This document shows positions 62,929-64,000 of a DNA stretch of 64,000 bases, in pieces (the first letter of the stretch is position 1; each line of letters starts with the position of its first letter). The notes beneath the pieces were generated by a model. It was given only the letters and a program-made list of their open reading frames with translations, was not told the DNA's origin and ran no database searches. The DNA lies in NCBI GenBank assembly GCA_013398175.1, contig VZRZ01002089.1, positions 7,902 through 71,901 of the forward strand, read 5' to 3'. The translations under genes and the position numbers were made by a program. The stretch comes from Climacteris rufus. Taxonomy: Eukaryota; Chordata; Aves; Passeriformes; Climacteridae.

Positions 62929-63131
62929 CGGGCGCCGGGCTGCCCTGCACGCACCTGCACGTCCCCACGCCGCGCCGCTACAAGCGCCCGGGGCTGCCCC
63001 GCGCCACCGAGCAGCGCAACGCCGGCCTGGCCTGGCTGCGCCAGCGGCACCAGCACCTGCCGCCCCCGCAGCCCGGCGTGCTCTTCTTCGCCGACGACGA
63101 CAACACCTACAGCCTGGAGCTGTTCCAGGAG
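62929..63131 (+). CDS. B3GAT2: Beta-1,3-glucuronyltransferase 2, 3' part of first coding exon
   Basis: The frame (codons starting at positions divisible by 3, first full codon 62931) encodes about 67 residues of a GT43 glucuronyltransferase. Visible landmarks are VPTPRRYKRPGLPRATEQRN, then AGLAWLRQRH, then QPGVLFFADDDNTYSLELFQE. The DDD at 63093-63101 is the metal-binding DxD motif that holds Mn2+ and UDP-glucuronate; EQRN belongs to the donor-binding region. Known role: a Golgi type II membrane enzyme adding glucuronic acid to terminal galactose of N-acetyllactosamine, a step in HNK-1 epitope synthesis, mainly in the nervous system. VPTPRRYKRPGLPRATEQRN and LFFADDDN fit B3GAT2 better than B3GAT1 (VETPKNYK, VYFADDDN) or B3GAT3. 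This corresponds to roughly residues 130-200 of a protein of about 320. The cytoplasmic tail, membrane anchor, stem and start codon are in the gap; later exons lie beyond the window. The exon end at 63131 is set by the donor GAG|GTGCGT. Confidence 0.95.
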
Positions 63132-63140
63132 GTGCGTGCG
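63130..63140 (+). other. Splice donor of B3GAT2 exon 1
   Basis: AG|GTGCGTGCG, with the cut after 63131, leaves phase 0. The frame past this point stays open for a while but becomes Arg/Pro/Ser-rich GC-driven sequence with no family match, which supports ending the exon here. Confidence 0.9.
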
Positions 63141-64000
63141 GGACAGGGGGGCGCGCCCGGCCGCCACGCTCCGCCGCGTCCCCATCCCCGCTCCCGCCGC
63201 TCCTCGCCTCCCTCCGGCAGCGCTTCCCCTCCTCGGGCTCCCGTCCCCGCTCTGCGGCGCGCTCGGTGCCCCCTGCCCGAAACTCCGGGCCCGGGGGAGT
63301 CGAGCCCCCTCCCCGGCGCGGAGACCTTGCAGCGCCCGGCCCTCACCCCGGGCTGCCTCTCGGTGACCGCCCTTCTCTGAGTTTTAACTTTCTGGTCCCT
63401 CCCATCCGCCGTCCCCCCAACTTTTTACCGCTGTTTTCTCTCTTTTCTGCCGAGTGAGGCAAGTTTGAGGTTTATATAAGAAATGCCGCGTTTTTGTTAA
63501 AACTGGGGTGGAAAGTGCTTTTTGATAGTTGTTTTTCTTCAGGCTGTGGGGCAAACTCGCATCAAGAGTCGCCATCCTTCACAGTTTTTTTCTTGGCGCT
63601 AATGAATTAATCCAGAGCCGGCTTCTTCACGTGGATTTGCCTTTTTGAAGCCTTTCGCTCTTAAAAGCAGCAAATCGTTTGTGTAGCGACTGAACACCCT
63701 TTCAGGAGTCTCTTTTGTGAAGGGACCTGTTTTTGTCTTTATTGCCTCCCCTTGGTGAAGGGCTTTGTTTCGTTTCGGTGGGAATTGGCAAGCGCTGGGG
63801 GCAGAGGGTATCCAGCTTTCTTTCTGGGTTCCTCCTGGCAGGAAGGAGGGTGTTTAATAAATGGACATAAAACAGCAGAAGAAAGATCATGTGTATCTTC
63901 TGTGACAGCTAGGAGAGTAACCTTGGCAGGGAAATGAGGGAAGGAAACAGAAAAGTGAGTTGGCAGCACAGGGCTTCAGACGTTCTGTGGTCCGTGTCTT
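63132..64000 (+). other. B3GAT2 intron 1, 5' part
   Basis: GC-rich until about 63420, then AT-richer. No coding similarity and no acceptor with matching B3GAT2 exon 2 sequence was seen before the window ends. Confidence 0.85.

Larger units (their letters stand above)
61610..63420 (+). promoter_or_regulatory. CpG island over the B3GAT2 promoter and first exon
   Basis: CpG density rises sharply near 61610 and stays high, interrupted by a poly(A) tract (61796-61852) and the 871-base gap, until about 63420. GC-box-like GCGGGCGGG occurs near 61690, and no TATA box is seen. The B3GAT2 coding exon lies inside, so this is the most likely promoter region. The exact transcription start cannot be placed. 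An ATG at 61994 in GCGCCATGG context opens a low-complexity frame (His/Pro/Ser-rich) unlike the expected B3GAT2 N-terminus, so at most an upstream ORF. Confidence 0.8.

Noticed and set aside
61616..63457. Very long frames (up to 613 codons) across 61.6-63.4 kb
   Set aside because: They run through 871 N and GC-rich low-complexity sequence. Only the B3GAT2 frame at 62931-63131 has family support.
1..64000. CRISPR array, operon, ribosome binding sites or prokaryotic mobile elements
   Set aside because: The sequence is vertebrate nuclear DNA with introns, CpG islands, LINEs and ERVs. No regularly spaced direct repeats of the CRISPR type are present.

Overview
The window is vertebrate nuclear DNA, almost certainly from a bird and probably a songbird. 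It carries several CR1 LINE fragments with the avian CR1 3' end, several short solo LTRs of avian ERV types, CpG islands over otherwise AT-rich intergenic DNA, and one recognisable vertebrate coding exon. The passerine assignment rests on the LTR families I recognise and is less certain than 'bird'.

Layout: bases 1 to about 61,600 are intergenic. I find no convincing protein-coding exon, tRNA or rRNA there. The open reading frames in this part are short, overlap on both strands and have no recognisable domains. The spacer is punctuated by retroelements: a cut-off LTR (1-439, minus), a solo LTR with a perfect 6-bp target duplication (2972-3251), a probable LTR (4761-5429), another LTR (12314-13002), a solo LTR of the same family as the first with a perfect 5-bp duplication (31695-32718), a solo LTR with a perfect 6-bp duplication (37748-38057), and a class II ERV remnant with its LTR, a tRNA-Lys-type primer binding site and leader (about 43860-45095, minus). 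CR1 pieces lie at 15600, 19443, 25490, 45285, about 50400-51470 (clearly older) and possibly 54430. A roughly 160-bp tandem repeat carrying degenerate telomere-like CCCTAA motifs lies at 18211-18570.

An isolated CpG island at about 40.5-41.06 kb begins in a 565-base assembly gap. It has an excellent CTCF-type motif at the gap edge and no visible gene. At the right end a second CpG island (about 61.6-63.4 kb, with an 871-base gap) holds the 3' part of the first coding exon of B3GAT2, a Golgi beta-1,3-glucuronyltransferase (HNK-1 carbohydrate synthesis), on the plus strand. Its start codon, membrane anchor and stem lie in the gap. A consensus splice donor follows, and the remainder of the window is intron 1. 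In mammals the DNA upstream of B3GAT2 is a long divergent spacer toward OGFRL1, and the gene-poor 61 kb here fits that arrangement. This is inference, since OGFRL1 itself is not in the window.

No previously undescribed gene system was found. The items most worth following up are the orphan CpG island with its CTCF motif, the telomere-like minisatellite, a near-perfect hairpin at 37454-37506, and the intact solo-LTR insertions.
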